Source: Uloborus plumipes (lineage: Eukaryota > Arthropoda > Arachnida > Araneae > Uloboridae). Taken from it: a DNA stretch of 64,000 nt. Position numbers and translations under genes: made by a program. Shown in pieces: positions 1 to 11,040 of the stretch. Position 1 is the first letter of the stretch, and the number at the start of each line of letters is the position of its first letter. The notes under the pieces are model-generated. The model had not been told where the DNA came from. It did not search any database and saw nothing but the letters and a program-made list of their open reading frames with translations. The stretch lies in contig JAXGGA010001114.1 in NCBI GenBank assembly GCA_038373865.1, forward strand, positions 1 through 64,000, given 5' to 3'.

Positions 1-82
1 CGTTTTATAAACGTTTTTAAGCGGTTGTTACAACGTTAATAACCATTTTACAACCTTTAAAAAACGAAGTGTGCTACTTGGG
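1..82 (-). mobile_element. Clipped copy of GTAGCACA-ended MITE
   Basis: The reverse complement aligns closely with the complete element at 14543-14649, ending in CCCAAGTAGCACACTTCG. The other terminus lies outside the window. It shares the internal AACGTT-rich, TGGTTATTAACG core. Non-coding. Confidence 0.75.
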
Positions 83-1309
83 TTTTAGGAACTCATCAGT
101 CAGGAAAAGTCAGTAACCGAGTTGGTGGCAATTTGCCATAGCTGCTTGTGCATAGGCTCGTATTTAGTCCTGATTAAAGCATTTGGCCATAGTACCAACA
201 GCAGGGTCATGAATGCATTTGTTTGTGTCGGCAGACAGCAAAAGTTAATCATGTAATTACCAATTCTATTTCAATTTAAACTAAAAATAAATTTATTTCT
301 AACAGTGGTCTACTTTTTTTCATAAAATTTTGTAAGCAAGCTAACAAAATGTAAATGCAGCTCACCTAATCTTTTTTTTCGCACAAAAACTCTTTACACT
401 ATTGCATACACTTCACTTTTACATAGCTTACGCTGATTCAATGCTTACATATTTTTTGTGGAAAAAAGTCGTTTTTTCAGAGTCGTGAAAAGTAGGTTGA
501 ACAGGTAGGCAAACTAACAGTGAGCTGTTTGAGTTAAATTGAAATAAAATGTCTGTTCAAAATATGGGTCTAATCAGCAAAGAAATAAAAGGTAAAAGCC
601 AGCTGACCTTATCTTTTCTCGTGCGAAAACTCACGACAATATTGTCTGAACATCCATTTTGCATTGCTTGTGCTAATTCAGAGCTTAAACGTTTTTATAA
701 CATAAAGCCATTTTTCACAGTCGTGCAAATGGGCGTTCACGGGTAGGCGAAGAAACAAAGAGCCCTTTGCACGAAACATAATTTTTCTTTTTCATATATG
801 AATTTTTTGTGCAATCTCATAACTTTTTGGTAGCACTCAAAACAATGCTAAAACTACGCAAATATCATTAAAATGAATTGTTTCTGAAATATTAAAGGTT
901 TTCGCAATCAAGAGCTTCTACCAGATTTTGAGAGAGCTGCTTTTATATTTTAAGAATTTTTTTTAAAATTACCTGTAGAATTTTGAAGATTAAATTCACG
1001 CATGTGTAAATTCAATCTTCAAAAATGCCTCATAACCCTTGGCGTTAAATTCACGAGCTGCACCGTAACATTGCATGGTCTTACGCTTATGCTCTAAATT
1101 TTCTGTAGTTACTAGCTTTTTCTGACAGTCTTGTCTTCTATAAGAGGATTTATGCCTCCAGCTCGGTTACTTCCTATTCCAGGTCAATGAGTGCTAACAA
1201 TCACCGAACTGCAGTCTTTAAGTGGAATAACCGAGTTTGCGGTGTATTGCATGTGTTCCTTCCTTAGGCCTTGCGTAGGAGCGGTAACGTTCTGCTATAT
1301 AGTTGAAGT
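83..1309. other. AT-rich intronic DNA, no gene recognised
   Basis: No coding signature, RNA gene or clear repeat was recognised. A loosely repeated phrase occurs around 365-530 and 600-760, ending in CGTGAAAAGTAGGTTGAACAG / CGTGCAAATGGGCGTTCACG followed by GGTAGGC. It may be an old duplication. Confidence 0.4.
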
Positions 1310-1317
1310 ATACTCTC

Positions 1318-2200
1318 TAGGGCTGCGACATCGATGTTTTTGTAGGAACATCGATGTTTTTTCCATCGATGTTTGAGGGTCGATGTTTTTCCCACATCGA
1401 TATTTCAGGTTCGATGTTGTTTTCGATGTCGATGTTGTATATCCCAGCAAAGAAAGTCAAAGAAAAATATACGATAGGCAAGCTCATTAAAAAGTTTTCA
1501 TTTTTAATCAGAAGTTGCAATATTAACCTCATCGGGAAAAAGTTCTATAATTATAAGGAATGTTATGTCTTTGATGTTTCTGAAACATCTCAAATTTGCT
1601 TTCCCGTTTATTTTCTCATGTATTTTAATTATTGCTGTTTCGCGTTCAGTGTTTTTTTTTTCTTCTTTCGATGTCCTTTTTACATTTCAACAAAAAATAA
1701 TATAAATATGCGATAAAAAGATTCATCTTTCTTTAACCACTAGTTGCAATATCTACCCAATTGAAAAAAAAATATTTTTTTTATATAATGATGATTTACA
1801 GTCAATGATTTTTAAACATCGTTGTTTTGCATTTGATATTTTTTTCGATGTTTTTTTTATAGCAACAAAAATGTTTCATAAAAATAAGTGACAGAAAAAA
1901 GTTACGCTGGTTATCAACAGTTGCATTATATATAAAGTTTTCTTAACTGACATCGTTATCTTGCGGTTGATGTTTTTCCAGGAGACAAAAGATGTATCTA
2001 ATTGAGTGATATAAAGAGGCGCTTGTAATGGAGATTAATTGAATAACAACTGTACATTAAAATGTGTAAGAAATTAAAGAAAAAAATCGATGTTTGGAAA
2101 CATCGGTTTTTTGGTCGATGTATCAATACCATCGATGTTCTTATTTTCAAACATCGATGTCTTGAAACATCGATGTTTTGCCTTCGATGTCTTAGCCCTA
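1318..2200. mobile_element. hAT-type non-autonomous foldback element with CATCGATG repeats
   Basis: The left end TAGGGCTGCGACATCGATG is matched inverted at the right end (TCGATGTCTTAGCCCTA). The flanking 8-bp sequences are atactctc (1310-1317) and atgctctc (2201-2208), 7 of 8 identical, as expected of a hAT target duplication. The (T/C)AGGGCTG terminus also fits hAT. Both subterminal regions (about 1330-1440 and 2085-2190) carry runs of the palindrome CATCGATG and variants. The 883 bp hold no transposase. The 120-codon open frame at 1354-1716 arises from the repeats and is not considered a gene. Confidence 0.85.
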
Positions 2201-2330
2201 ATGCTCTCCATTTATTTTTCATGACGTCGCAAAATACATGGGTGGCCAGGCCATAACCTAGTTGATAACTCCTGATAAAATGGCAAGCAAAAAAAAAAAA
2301 AAAAAAAAAACGCTGTATTTAACTGCTACA

Positions 2331-2709
2331 TACTGCCAAAAATGAGCTGTTGTTTTTACAGTATAATACTGGCAGCCGAGGTTTCAATTTAAAATTGCTA
2401 GTTTTACAGTTTCCACAGGAAAGTTAGCATTTTCACAGTTTTTTGCCGTAAAATTTAACTGTGTTATACTGTAAAAACAGAAGTATAATACTGATAGCAG
2501 AGGTTCCAGTTTAAAACTGTAAAATGCACGGTAATAAACTATTAAATTAGCAGTTTTACGGTTTATTACTGCAGAATTTACAATTTTAGTTTAGTATTGT
2601 AAAAGTAGAAATTGTATAGTTTATTACTGTAAAATTAGCAATGTTTACAGTTTATTACTATAAAATTAGCTGAATTTTACTGTAAAAACAACATTAATCT
2701 TTTACAGTG
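2331..2709. mobile_element. CACTG-family MITE, copy 1
   Basis: Starts TACTGCCAAAAATGAGCTG and ends in inverted CTTTTACAGTG. The interior repeats variants of TTACAGTTTATTACTGTAAA in both orientations and includes the marker GCAGAGGTTCCAGTTTAAAAC. An A-run (about 20 nt) precedes it. The TA target is not clear in this degenerate copy. Confidence 0.7.
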
Positions 2710-3837
2710 AAGTAGATTTTTGGCATTGCCTGCTAGTGCTAAGTACGTGCTTTTAACAGCTTGCCTGCATGTCTAGTACGTAGAAATTGTGTTGCTTTCT
2801 TGACTCCCTCCCTAAAATTGAACAATTTTGTAATAGTACATTTTAGGAATCAGCATGTATAAATGCAGCAAATTGCGTAAGCCGTGTGAGGGGGGATGAA
2901 TTACAAATGAACCAACTTAACTGCCCCAATCAGGGGACATTATTATAATGAACGTGTCAGCCCATAACCACAAAAAATCTATCGGCAATTGAAGATAAAT
3001 GATACAGCAGCAGTTTCTCATCCGACGTAGCATTTGAGAAATTTTTTGTTGCAAAAATGAAAGAAGTCCTAATTGGTCTTGTTTTTGTAGGTGGTAGTGT
3101 AAAGAAAGAAATGTCTGATGACACTAAAGAGTATTAGTTGGGAATATAAAACTAACTTTACAAACTGTGAGACACTAGTTCGGCAAGTACACACGAACTT
3201 GCAATTTGTCAGTTGACAACAGAGAGTCTTTTTGAATGGGCTGATATTTTTAAAATGCTGTTTCAAACTGAAACAAAATAGGTACCTCTTTTTATTTTTA
3301 TTTTTACGACATTATTCATACTTGGATCTTTAATTTGAAAAAGTAACATCTTTATTTTTGTTCTCACCTTTCTCTTTCGGAAAGGCAGTAACTATTGTTT
3401 TTAATTATTAATTTTATATGGCATAATAAATCAAAAATCTGCGTTAGTTAAAGACAATATTACTGATATTACCTACCAAAATAAAAAAGGCAAAAATCGG
3501 ATTAGTAAAATTTCCAAAACATTTATAGATCATAATTTTCATCGAAACAGTTTTATGTTTCCCGAATGAAAATATTCTTTTACCTTACTTTATTTACTCT
3601 ATTTAACAGGTTTTTATGATTCAAATAAAAGATATATTATTAACACTGCCTACTATCTGAAGATATTTACAAAATTTAGTTACTACTTCTGAAAAAAATA
3701 ACGTATAGCATGAATAATTTAATCAGTTTTATCTTGAAATGAAGCATTTAAGAAAAAATAATAACTTTATTAAGAAACGACAAAGTGTTACGCATTTCGA
3801 TAAAAAAATACTGCCAAGTATATGAATAACCTTGATC
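2710..3837. other. Intronic DNA, nothing recognised
   Basis: AT-rich sequence without coding, RNA or repeat structure that could be supported. Confidence 0.4.
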
Positions 3838-6800
3838 ACTCCTAATTAAATAAAGAAGCCAATATGAGCGATACGGCAAAAAGTAAAGGGTGTATCAAAC
3901 CACAGCAGCCATTCTCCCTATTAATTATTCTTCTGTTACAAAAGCTTTTACTTAATTAAGTCTGAAGTTGGACGCGTGCTTTATAATGTGTCAGAATTTA
4001 TCATAAATTCTCGGATTTTTACCCTCTGAGTGGCGTTTTCTATGTGACCTTTTGCGAAGTTATTCAGTGAGCATCGAAGCATTTTCTCACGCAACATTAT
4101 TAAGTGAGTAATCCGATTATGGATCTCCAGTTGTCTTAGAAAGAAAAATTGCGTGACATAATACGGTGTGTGTGCTTCTAATCCTTTTAAATCCGGCAGC
4201 CTTAAGTAAGCATAGCATTGATGTCTCTTTGTTTTCAGTGTATTTTTGATAACTGACCGAAAAATATGTGATACTGTATAAATTAAATCTTGTTTATAAC
4301 TGTTCTCGATAGAACGATCAATTACTAATTTGTATTTATAAATTTGTCTTAAAGTTTGTGCTGTTTCATTTAGCTGATTATCTAATGAGTATTTTGAAAG
4401 CAGTTGATGTTTTTCAGCATGCTTTTTTCAACTGCGAAATTTTGTTTTTTAAAGATTAATCCTCTTATTTCTAGGTTTTCCTTACTGGCTATACCTTTAA
4501 TGGTATTTTATTGATTGTAACGTTGAGGGGAGCAAAATAAATGTGTAAATGAAGATCAAGGCAATTATAACGAACGTACAAAAAATGAATCAATTGTATA
4601 AAAAGCACGAAATTAAAAAGTATATTATTACCTCAGTTAATCTTAATTAAACAAAGTCTTCGATATGAGCATGGCAGTAAATAATGAAATGAATATCAAA
4701 CCACAAACTAGCATTTTCCTATATTAATAATTTTTCTGTAGCGCAACGTTTTACTCAACTAAGTTTAAAAGTTTGAAGCGTGTGTTTTACAATGTAAGTG
4801 TCAGACTTTATCATAAATTCTCGGATTTTTACCATCTGAGTGGCTTTTTCTATGTGACCTTTTGCGAAGTTATTCAGTAAGCATCGAAGTATATTCTCAA
4901 GCAACATTATTAAGTGAGTAATCCGATTATGGATCTCCAGTTGTCTTAGAAAGAAAAATTGCGTGACATAATATGGTGTGTATGCTTCTAATCCTTTTAA
5001 ATCCGGCAGCCTTAAATAAGCATAGCATTGGTGTCTCTTTGTTTTCAGTGTAATTTTCATAGCTGACAGAAAAAGATTTGATACTGTGAAGTAAATACTG
5101 TTTATGACCGTACTGAATACGAGGGTTGTTTTTTTTTTCAACAACCCTTTTTCAATGTTCCCTGTCGGAGTGACCCGACTGGGAACATATGTGCACACGG
5201 TCCCTCCTTTTCATGTGAAGTGGAAAGCGTCTAAGGAAGTGAAGTGAAACAATTCATGTTTACTTCCGTGTTACGGAATTTGATGTGTGTTTGCAACAAA
5301 TTGGGCAAAGACTGCGGAGAGACAACGAGGAATCTGAAACTCTCGTTTCACAAAACCAAAGTAGCATTTTCCATATTAATAATTTTTCTGGAGCACAACA
5401 TTTTAATGAACTAAGTCAATAGTTTGAGGCGTGCTTTACAATGTAAGTGTCAGAATTCATCATACACTTTGTGATGTTTACATTTTGAGTGCCGTTTTCC
5501 ATCTGACCTTCTCCAATGTTAATCAGTAAGTATCGAAGCATTTTCTCACGCAGCATAATTAAGTGAGTAATCCGATTATAGATCTCCAGTTGTCTTAGGA
5601 AGAAATATTCCATGACCTAATGCAGTGTGTGTGTGTGTGATTAAAATCCGCTTAAAACTCCCGTATCCTTAAATAAGCATATCATTGGTGTCTGTTTGTT
5701 TTTAGTGTAATTTTCATAGCTGACGACAGAAAAAGTGAATATTGTTTATAGCGGTACTGGATAAAACGAGGAAATAGTAATTGCTATTTTGAATTAGACA
5801 TAAATGTGTTTCAAGAAATTATTTCATTATCTAATAAGTATTTTAAAAACACTTGATGTTTTTTACGATGCTACTTTCAATTGAAAAAAATTTGTTCTTC
5901 TTTTTATAAGTCCTCTTACTTCTAGGTTTTTAACAGTTGACGATACTTTTTATAACATTTTACTGGTTGCGACGTTAAATAGAGTAAAAAAAATGCATTA
6001 AAAAAATCAAGAGCCTTATTATGAACAGACAAAGACATAATCAGTCTGAAAGAATACACGAAGTTTAAAAGTATACTATTGCCTCAGTTACTCTTAATTA
6101 AATTAAGTCTTTTAGTATACGCATACCAGTAAAGAATGAAGTGAATATCAAACCAAAGTAGCATTTTCCATATTAATAATTTTTCTGTAGCGCAACATTT
6201 TACTGAACTAAGTGAGTAGTTTGAATCGTGCTTTACAATGTAAGTGTCAGAATTTTTCATAAACTTTGGGATGTTTACCTTCTGACTGGCATTTTCTATG
6301 TGACCTTTTGCGAAGTTATTCAGTTAGCATCGAAACATTTTCTCACGCAACATCATTAAGTGAGTAATCCGATTATGGATCTCCAGTTGTCTTAGAAAGA
6401 AAAAATGCGTGACATAATACGGTGTGTGTGCTTCTAATCCTTTCGAATCCGGCAGCCTTAAATAAGCATAGCATTGGTGTCTCTTTGTTTTCAGTGTAAT
6501 TTTCATAGCTTACAGAAAAAGATGTGATACGGTAAAGTAAATAATGTTTATAACTATACTGGAGAAACGATCAAATAGTAACTGCTAGTTTTAATTCGAC
6601 ATACAATTGGCTTCGTAGCATGTACTTGATTATCTAATAAGTGTTTTAAAAGCCCTTGATGTTTTTTACGATGCTATTTTCAATAGAAAAATATTTTTTT
6701 TAATAAGTCTTCTTAATTCACTTTTTTAATCATTAACGATACTTTTAATAATATTTTACTGCTTGCGACGTTAAATATAGTAAAAGAGATGTTAATGAAG

Positions 6801-6960
6801 ATCAAGATAGTTTTTACGAGCAGACAAAGAGTTAACTAGTCTGATAAAAACACGAAATTAAAATTTATATTTTTGCCTCAGTCATTCCTTATTAAAGGAA
6901 GTTTTTGATACAGCCATTCCAGTAAAGAATAAAGTTAATGTCAAAGATCTAGAAATTTAA
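3838..6960. repeat. Four-unit tandem array, about 0.8 kb per unit
   Basis: The same ordered blocks recur in direct orientation: a leader (CCTCAGTTAATCTTAATTAA and variants near 3838, 4638, 6083, 6878), then a conserved core of about 270 bp. Core anchors GATCTCCAGTTGTCTTA lie near 4122, 4932, 5581 and 6379. Units 1, 2 and 4 are close to identical over the core; unit 3 is more diverged. Every core is bracketed by TCACGCAA ... TTGCGTGA about 70 bp apart, somewhat eroded in units 2 and 3. On the - strand the core is open (147 codons at 4755-5198), but differences between units are mostly amino-acid changing and unit 4 has an early stop, so coding is not supported. Unit 2/3 carries a foreign insertion at about 5107-5345. 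Confidence 0.8.
5107..5345. repeat. Insertion with two adjacent hairpins inside the tandem array
   Basis: This segment has no counterpart in the other units. It begins with GGGTTG-T(n)-CAACCC (near 5123-5149) and GTTCCCTGTCGG ... CCCGACTGGGAAC (5157-5186), two strong stem-loops. It is G+C-richer than its surroundings. No transposon class assigned. Confidence 0.5.
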
Positions 6961-7239
6961 CGAAAAAAGTTTTACGTTAGTCTGACTCTGGGGTAAAATT
7001 TCTTAATGGCGTATACTTGTAATTTTTCCATAACGAATTCAAGTTGTATTATTATTATAAACATGTTCAACTTTTTAGAAGATACTTATTCAAATGCAAG
7101 AACAAGTAGCATTTATGCAAAATGCACACTCAATGACATATAATGTGCTCAAAACACAATAAGAGACACTAGAATCACGCAAAGATATAAATGGGATCCC
7201 GAATGTACTGCGCTTAAGATAAATCCCATAATGGACTTC

Positions 7240-8300
7240 TCACGCAATGCTGTCAACAGCTACGCCAGTTTCTAATCTCCAGTTGTCATTGGATGAAAGA
7301 TTGCGTGATGCATCTTTAGATATCTTTATCATATTGGATGCAAAAAAAAGTGGATAGAGAAAATGGCAACTGTGTGTTCATCGTTATCGTCATTTGACTC
7401 AATGTTGTAAGGTTTTGTCCTCAAAATACTTTTACATACTTATAATTTGCTTGTTTAAGGGATTTAAAGATATACTCTTAAGATTTTCACGAGACGCAAC
7501 AAATATCTAATACTTAAAAGCTTGTAACTAAATTTATATAAGTGCTATGCTTATAGATTTAGTCGAAAATGAAAGTAATGCTGTCAACACCTACGCCAGT
7601 TTCTAATCTCAAGTTGCCATTGGATGAAAGATTGCGTGGTGCATCTTTATCATATTGGAAGCAAAAAAAGTGGATGGAGAAAATGGCAACTGGTTGTTCA
7701 ACGTTATCATCATTTGACTCAATGTTGTAAGGTTTTGTCTTCAAAATACTTTTGCGTACACTGTAAAATAGATGTTTTTACAGAATAATGCAGCTAATTT
7801 TATAGTAACAAACTAAAAATTGCTAATTTTACAGCCATAAACTGTAAATTGCTAGTTTTACAGTAATAAACTGTAAATTGCTAATTTTATAGCAATAAAG
7901 TGCAAAATTGCTAATTTTATGGTTTATTACTGTGCATTTTACAGTTTTAATCTGAAACCTCGGCTGCCAGTATTATACTGTTTTTTTACAGCAAAATACC
8001 GCTAATTTTGAGGTAATAAACTGCAAAATCGCTGCTTTACAGTAATAAACTAAACTTGCTACTTTTACAGTTTATTAACGTGCATTTTACAGTTTTAAAC
8101 TGGAACCTCTGCTGCCAGTTTTGTACTGTGAAAACAACAGTTATTTTCGCAGTGTACTGAATATTTGGCTGTTTAAGGGCTTTAAAGACTTAAGATTTTA
8201 ACGTGACACAACAAATATCTATTATTTATGAGCTTGTAACAAAATTTATGTAAAAGCTATGTTTATACTTTTAGTCGAAAACAAAAGCTAACAATCTAAC
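7240..8300. repeat. Tandem duplication of a diverged array core, second copy split by a MITE
   Basis: About 7245-7575 and 7577-8295 are direct duplicates. The first parts (7245-7450 / 7577-7756) share GCCAGTTTCTAATCTC and GACTCAATGTTGTAAGG. The second parts (7440-7575 / 8157-8295) share GTTTAAGGG and ACAAATATCTA. The second copy is interrupted by the CACTG element at 7759-8154. The CTCCAGTTGTCATT ... AGATTGCGTGA core shows distant kinship with the 3838-6960 array. Confidence 0.75.
7759..8154. mobile_element. CACTG-family MITE, copy 2, with paralogous empty site
   Basis: Ends CACTGTAAAATAGATG and, inverted, TTATTTTCGCAGTG. Flanked by TA on both sides (7757-7758 and 8155-8156). The interior repeats GTAATAAACTGTAAATTGCT-like blocks and carries two copies of the GCTGCCAGT marker. 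The related duplicate at 7440 lacks the insertion and serves as an empty site, fixing the boundaries at a single TA. Confidence 0.85.
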
Positions 8301-9580
8301 AAATAATACATGATAAAGCAGTATACTTTTATTGTAGAAAAAATAATAGTAAATTTTATTGTGTTCTCAAGTTAGAAAAATAACGTCCACTCTCTGTTAC
8401 TGGAAATATATGCATAATTCTAATAAGTATCGCTATATGCCTTTCTCAAGACATAAACCTCAGTTTAAATTTTTAAAATTATTTTGTTATTTTTTTGTTG
8501 ACATTTTAAAAATAAATTTCAGAATTGACCAATATGTTGAAGGAAAATATTTAAAAATTAAATTCAATTCAATTTGCAAATGAATTGAGATTTATTATAG
8601 AGATAGGCCAGGGAAGTATACAAAAAAGATATCGTGCATGAGATATCATGCACGCAAAACAGAAAAAAAGACTTCTGAAATAAAGAGGTTTAAGCAACTA
8701 TTGCTGATATTAATCTTCCTGGAGATAGTTTACGCTTTTTACGAAAGCTGGAAGAGTTTTTTCGCGTATCGTAATAACTGAGAAATAAAATTGTTTAAAA
8801 TTGAATTACGCATTACGTGTACTTTTTTTTCTTCTATAATATCGAAAATTTTGAAGAGTAATATTTTCTAGACACCTTTAGATAGCTATTGTAGTGAAAG
8901 TATTCCTCAATAACATCTTCTCATTTTGCTGTTTGTGTCCTCAATGTTCATTTTAAGACTACGAATTAGTGCAGCAAAGGAGGGAGGGGTGTTAATATGT
9001 TCCTCGTCAACTCTCTGGAGTCCTTGGTTTTATCAGACATGGATAATACACTGCAAATTTTACAGCAGTTTACTTAATATTGGGGCTGTTTTGCCCCGCC
9101 CCGTCACCGAAAAGAAATTCTGTTTGCGGATATGAAACTGAAATCATTTTCGTTAAATCATACGTTGAAGTATTTTAAAAGTTTCGTGTTCAAATGAGTT
9201 GTAAAAATTTCTTTATTTACTCATTGTGAAAGTAATTGGCGTGGCAATTCCATGTTATGAAATTTTTATAAGCATGGAGGTTGTAATAAATATAATAACA
9301 CAGAGTAATTTTTATTCATTTTTTTCATTCATTTCATCATTGTCTTTAATCCATTTTTACTAGTCAAAAGTAAAAAATTCGTTCTTATCAGCAAATTTCT
9401 TATCTTTTCTTTTCTTTTTTTTTCGCCCAAAATTTATTTTGGCTTAGTGATATGAGGGAACTTTGGTGATTGTTTCCAGGTAAAAGGCTCACATGTATGA
9501 GCGTATGGAAACAACTGAATAAATATCTTAGATTTTGAGTTTCTATTGTGTTATGTCACAGTTGAATTGATTTTAGTAAA
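8300..9580. other. Intronic DNA, one short direct repeat
   Basis: The only structure seen is GATATCGTGCATGA / GATATCATGCACGC in direct succession near 8629-8655. No gene recognised. Confidence 0.4.
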
Positions 9581-9586
9581 GCTTAA

Positions 9587-9668
9587 CCCCCTGACGGTTT
9601 TGGACGTCTTATCTCGTTCATCTAACATGTAATTCTGGAACTGCCGAACCGTCAGGGGGGGGGGGGGG
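9587..9668. mobile_element. Possible piggyBac-type micro-MITE
   Basis: CCCCCTGACGGTT and inverted AACCGTCAGGGGG enclose about 50 bp. TTAA precedes the left end (9583-9586) and TAAG follows the right after a G-run. Very short; the class is tentative. Confidence 0.5.
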
Positions 9669-9669
9669 T

Positions 9670-11040
9670 AAGACTAAAAAAATTGATAGTGCCCAGTGGC
9701 TAGTAAGCCCAAAAAGTTGGTATTCGCTTTGGGGTTGTTGGTGGCCACTTTGAACTGTGTTCTTGTAATATTATTTGCAATAATATAAAAAAATGTTCTA
9801 AGAAATTAGTTAAATTTTTAAAATTATTTTGGAAAAATTAGGATAATGGAAAAAAAACTCAGAAATTCATATATCTAAAATCGGCATTGTGAAAGAAAGA
9901 AAAAAAAACAGTAATGGTGAAATTGGTAGTTTTAATGGTTCTAATATGTTTTATGCTTTTAGTGTCATCACCGGATGAACAGTTTTGTAGACAAATTCAT
10001 AAAACAAGCAACTTTAATAAAAACGGGTCAATTTATTTTGGCATTTTGCTAGTTATTTTACTGCCCACGAGTTTGAATTCCTACACATATTGCACTTGCA
10101 ATTTTTTTTAATATTGAGAAACACTTCACGTAAAATCAGCGGGCGCCATTATGATGTCAAAATTGGTAGCAATTACTGGTTCACGCAATAAACTTCAATT
10201 TAAATTGTTTCTCAGCAAAAAAAAATCTTCTTTCCAAAGAACACGAAAAGCATATCTAATAATCTGTCGTTACGTTAGAAAAACGTGGTTGCCATGACAA
10301 CTGACGTCTTAAAAATAAAGAAAGCGAGGTTCTGTTCCTGGCATTCCCCTATTTGCTTGAAATGGAGTTATTACAGAGAAAGAAATGATTTTCTTTTTCT
10401 CTTATTTATGAAGCTGAACTTTTCCTTTCACTTCAGTTGCTCTAAGTAAAATTCATTGATTTTTTTTTTCGTCTATATTTATTTCAGACTTCATTCTTCA
10501 TCTTTTTTTATTAACTGACAGGAAAGTTGTTTGACTTAATTTCGTATTCTTCAAGGAGAGTTTTTCAAACAACGTGAAATGCAATTGAAAACAGAGAATT
10601 GTTTTGATTACTTCGTAATTACCGCTCTCCAAGAAAGTTGACGCATTCCGTGAAGGTTCTGTTGAAAGCCATTGCATTTCTTTGGATCTATTTTAATATT
10701 TTTATAAATAGAATGGTATACTGTCGTTTAATGTTTGATGTTAATATCTCATAATAGGCTTAAAATGATGAAGTCCTGCGCAATTTTTGTTATGAATATG
10801 AATTTCATATACTTATATTTTGTCAGTGGTATATAAAACCGAAATAACTTGGAAAAAAACCGGTTATTTTGAATTTCTTCAAACTTGAAATGTTAAAGTA
10901 AGTCAAAATTTATAGGAAGAGCATTTTTCTCTTGACAGTGAACAGTGTGCCTACAACCACTACAAGATAAGTGGAGAGCAAATACGCTTAAAAAATCTCC
11001 TCTCCCAGAAAAAAAAATCAAGCAATTAATAAAAAGAAAC
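9670..11040. other. Intronic DNA, nothing recognised
   Basis: AT-rich, no coding exon, RNA gene or repeat supported. Confidence 0.4.

Noticed and set aside
4755..5198. 147-codon - strand open frame as a gene, with paralogues at 5416-5613 and 6324-6506
   Set aside because: It lies in a tandem array; differences between units mostly change amino acids, other units carry stops, and no domain is recognised.
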